Assembly (NCBI GenBank): GCA_965261105.1
Contig: CBDHCM010000006.1
Coordinates: 2,914,001-2,978,000, forward strand
From: Aldehydirespirator sp965261105
GTDB lineage: Bacteria > Actinomycetota > Acidimicrobiia > Acidimicrobiales > Aldehydirespiratoraceae
DNA: 64,000 nt
Direction: 5' to 3'
Below, one piece after another: positions 61,486 through 64,000 of this stretch. A model generated the notes under the pieces. The model did no database searches. It was not told where the DNA came from and was given only the letters and a program-made list of their open reading frames with translations. Within the stretch, counting starts at the first letter, position 1. Each line of letters opens with the position of its first letter. A program made the position numbers and the translations under genes.

Positions 61486-64000
61486 CGCGGATCCCCTTGC
61501 AGGTGCAGCGCGGCTTTGAGTTCGCCGCCGGCGAGGCGCACTGTGGGCACGTCGATGAACCGGCCGCGGAATGTCTCTGCGGGGTTGGGCCAGGCTCCGT
61601 AGAGGCGGCCGGTGCCGTCGGTGCAGTTCTCCACCACGTACAGCCAGTAGTCGGCTCCGAGTTGTGCGGCTTCGATCAGTTCGCCGCCGGTGAGCGACAC
61701 GCCCGCGGAGGCGGCTGACGCTTTGCGGCCTTTGACCTCCACGCAGCGCTGCTCCGCAGCCCGCACAGCGTGCAGGTCGTATCCGCGGCCGTCTCTGGAC
61801 ACGTCGGTGACAGCCCAGCCGCCTGCGGCGAGCAGATCCGTCACAAACCGCATCGACACGGCCTCGCTCTCCGGGTCGTCCTCATCCTCGGCGTCGTCGG
61901 CTGGTGCGATGCCGGTGATGTGCGCCCACGCGACGCGCCGCGGTTCGCCCCGAGCCACGACCGTCGCGGCCTGTGTGGCGGCGACGCGTTCGGCGGCCGC
62001 GGCGGCTGCCTCCTCGCGGCGGCGCAACCGCAATGCGCGGTCTGCGATCCCAGCGGAGAGCTGGTCTGGCAGCCGGCGCAGCTGCGAGACGATCTGGCGG
62101 GCCCAGTTTGCGAGCCGCTCAGCCCGACGGGCGCGTTCGTCCTCGGCGATGTCGGCGGCTCGAGTGTCGGCTGCTTGGGTCTGGGCGCTGCCGAGGGGAC
62201 GCTCGGAGGGGTTGTCAGGGGCGGTGAGGTTGGCGAGCGTGTCCCATGCCAGGACCCGTGCCGTGTTGTCGGCGTCGACGCGGATCAGCCACGAGCACAC
62301 CGTCGCGCGCGGCCGTTGACGGCGATCTGAGCTCTCGGCGCCTTCGGTGATGTCGCACTCGTAGACGAACAGCGTGTAGTCGCCGCTCGATGTCTCGTCG
62401 TGCAGCACAGCGCCCTGGTATGCCTCGGCGGCGAGCCGTGTGCGGAGTCCCTCGGCGAGGGATCTGAGAGCCGGGTCTGAGGGGCCGAGCATGACCGAGT
62501 CGTCGGCGCGGGTCCGTCCGGCGTCTATCGCCTGCTGACGGACCTTGCTGCGGGTCGCGGCGAGCGCCGGCCCGGCTGTGGTGTCGAAGGGTCCCGGCAG
62601 GTGCCAGCCATGCACCGACGGGGTGGAGGTGAGGTAGAAGAACCCCTCGTCGGCGATCGAGGCCTTCTGACAGTCGATCAGGTTCGCCTTGTCGGCACGG
62701 TCGAGGAACCGTTCCACGATTATCGGGTTGACACGCCCGAGCCGGTCGTCGCGTCGGGCTGTGTCCGCGGCGTCGGTGTCCACGCCGGTCGCGAGGGCGC
62801 GCATCTCGGCGTAGTGGCGGTCGCGTGCATCTCTGATCTCGTCGAGGGTTGGCCAGCCGTCGCCGGGGTCGGCTTCGGGGTAGAACAGACGCATCATCTG
62901 CTGCGGCTCCGACGACGCGGCGCCGCGGGCTCGTTCGAGGATCGCGTTGAGGCTGTCGAACATCTGCCCGCCGAGTTCGTTGGCGGCCTCCACTAGCCGT
63001 TCGAGCAGCCGGTGGTGGGCGTCGCCCTCGCGGGTGCCGGTGGCGATGAGGTTGTAGAGCCACACCTTGCGTTTCTGGCCGATGCGGTGGATGCGGCCCA
63101 TGCGCTGCTCGAGGCGCACCAGCGACCAGGGCACGTCCCAGTTGACGAGCACATGCGCGGACTGCAGGTCGATGCCCTCATTGCCGGCGTCGGTGGAGAC
63201 GATCACCTGGAAGTCCCCGGCCATGAACCGGCCTTGGACCTTGGCGCGTTCGTCGTGGCCGAGCGCACCAGAGTAGGGCTCAGCGGTGAACCCGGCGCCT
63301 TGCAGTTGCCCAACGAGCCAGGCGGCGGTGTCGGCGTACTCGGTGAAGATCACCGCCTGCCCGCTGCTTGCGGGGGTGATCTGCTGCGACGCGAGGCAGC
63401 CGACGAGTTGGGGCCATTTCGACGCCACATACCCTGCCGATCCGTCGTCGAGCAGTTCGGCGATGTCGGCTAGCAGCGCCTTGATGGTCTTCTTCTCTGC
63501 GCGGGGATCGAGCGACCGCGCTGTCACGACCCGTCCCTCGTCGCTGTCGTGGTCCTCGCCGTCGTAGGAGTCAGGGTCGGCTGTGTCGGCGGTGATCTGG
63601 TCGTCGGTGCCCATTAGTTCGCTGCGGCGGCGCAGCGTGCAGGCGAGCGCGTGCAGTGACGATGCTGTGCGTTTGCCGTACACCATCGCGGCAAGGATTC
63701 GCCCTTTGGCGGGGAAGAAGTCCGTGACCAGACGCTGGGCCCGTTCGTAGAGGCGGTCCTCCGCGGAGTTCAGATGCACGTCGAAGTTGCGGGCCTCGCG
63801 TTCTTCGAACAGCGGGGTGCGGGTGTCGTAGTCGACCAGTTCCTCCTTCATGCGGCGCAGGAAGTGCAACGGCCCTGGCGACAGTGCCGCCGCCGGCCCC
63901 GCACGGGCCGCGGCTCGGCGTCCGTCGGGGCGCGGGGTGGTCGGGAACAGGTCGGGGTCCACCAGGTGCAGCAGCTCCCGGAAGTACCACTCGTCGCCTC
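61482..64000 (-). CDS. SNF2-like helicase with DUF3883 domain (partial, runs off the window)
   Basis: The frame is open to the edge (GDEWYFRELLHLVDPDLFP), so the start and helicase motifs I-III lie beyond 64000. Present: second lobe AVIFTEYADTAAWLVGQLQG, FQVIVSTDAGNEGIDLQSAH, WDVPWSLVRLEQRMGRIHRI (motif VI). The C-terminal DUF3883 domain RFVTDLLAAGGWAVTDVSRD, GYDLHAVRAAEQRCVEVKGR is a nuclease-like D...ExK fold. First visible gene of the helicase-methylase-DUF499 unit. Any GTG near 63962 is not the true start. Confidence 0.87.
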   Translation of the reverse strand, partial: GDEWYFRELLHLVDPDLFPTTPRPDGRRAAARAGPAAALSPGPLHFLRRMKEELVDYDTRTPLFEEREARNFDVHLNSAEDRLYERAQRLVTDFFPAKGRILAAMVYGKRTASSLHALACTLRRRSELMGTDDQITADTADPDSYDGEDHDSDEGRVVTARSLDPRAEKKTIKALLADIAELLDDGSAGYVASKWPQLVGCLASQQITPASSGQAVIFTEYADTAAWLVGQLQGAGFTAEPYSGALGHDERAKVQGRFMAGDFQVIVSTDAGNEGIDLQSAHVLVNWDVPWSLVRLEQRMGRIHRIGQKRKVWLYNLIATGTREGDAHHRLLERLVEAANELGGQMFDSLNAILERARGAASSEPQQMMRLFYPEADPGDGWPTLDEIRDARDRHYAEMRALATGVDTDAADTARRDDRLGRVNPIIVERFLDRADKANLIDCQKASIADEGFFYLTSTPSVHGWHLPGPFDTTAGPALAATRSKVRQQAIDAGRTRADDSVMLGPSDPALRSLAEGLRTRLAAEAYQGAVLHDETSSGDYTLFVYECDITEGAESSDRRQRPRATVCSWLIRVDADNTARVLAWDTLANLTAPDNPSERPLGSAQTQAADTRAADIAEDERARRAERLANWARQIVSQLRRLPDQLSAGIADRALRLRRREEAAAAAAERVAATQAATVVARGEPRRVAWAHITGIAPADDAEDEDDPESEAVSMRFVTDLLAAGGWAVTDVSRDGRGYDLHAVRAAEQRCVEVKGRKASAASAGVSLTGGELIEAAQLGADYWLYVVENCTDGTGRLYGAWPNPAETFRGRFIDVPTVRLAGGELKAALHLQGDPR

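Noticed and set aside
1..64000. tRNA or rRNA genes
   Set aside because: None was recognised on reading; no cloverleaf-like or rRNA-conserved stretch was evident, although a covariance search was not possible here.

Overview
The window is a GC-rich, heavily rearranged accessory region from an actinobacterium. GTG starts, GC-biased codons, a secreted SLH-domain protein and Actinobacteria-type defence genes suggest an Acidimicrobiia-like lineage, but no rRNA, tRNA or core marker fixes the taxonomy. The only housekeeping-type genes are comM and dprA, and both are truncated. About a quarter of the window is insertion sequences or their remains.

Layout. 0-6.7 kb: a ycaO gene broken by a 101-bp MITE and by an IS30, which itself holds an IS110 with a readable putative bridge RNA; then a decayed IS256 and IS3 scraps. 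6.8-11.3 kb (minus strand): a four-gene operon of middle component, SMC/ABC-type ATPase, helical protein and PD-(D/E)XK nuclease, resembling ABC-three-component/Lamassu defence. 11.8-19.7 kb (minus): a PLD-SNF2 helicase with an Eco57I-like DNA methylase whose C-terminal part is separated by a 33-unit tetranucleotide tract plus a frame-shifting 65/68-bp tandem repeat, so it looks like a phase-variable restriction or defence pair. 20.8-21.6 kb and 48.3-49.0 kb: two near-identical ORF-less group II introns. 21.8-26.8 kb: a membrane PLD protein, small zinc/coiled-coil genes, an SLH-HExxH secreted protein and an XRE regulator. 27.2-31.5 kb: a tyrosine-recombinase-like gene and a DDE transposase split by an ISL3. 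31.7-36.0 kb (plus): an LRV-repeat protein, a MoxR ATPase and a DUF2201/VWA protein in a tight operon.

36.2-38.9 kb: a truncated XRE gene, IS30 and a nested IS256 with clear target duplications. 38.9-42.8 kb: degenerate sequence, then comM-dprA truncated at both outer ends and flanked by short repeats. 42.8-48.1 kb: a gene split by an IS1182, a SAVED-domain remnant and a SIR2 effector. 49.3-53.9 kb: a nuclease-helicase pair of Hachiman type. 54.2-55.6 kb: a TetR regulator and a frameshifted gene. 55.8-64 kb (minus): a DUF499 ATPase, a DUF1156 methylase and a DUF3883 helicase, the gene set of BREX-type-3-like systems; the helicase runs off the right edge.

Taken together this is a defence and conflict island: at least five independent anti-phage-like modules are packed between mobile elements, several already inactivated by insertions. 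Function calls rest on motifs read by eye, without database searches.
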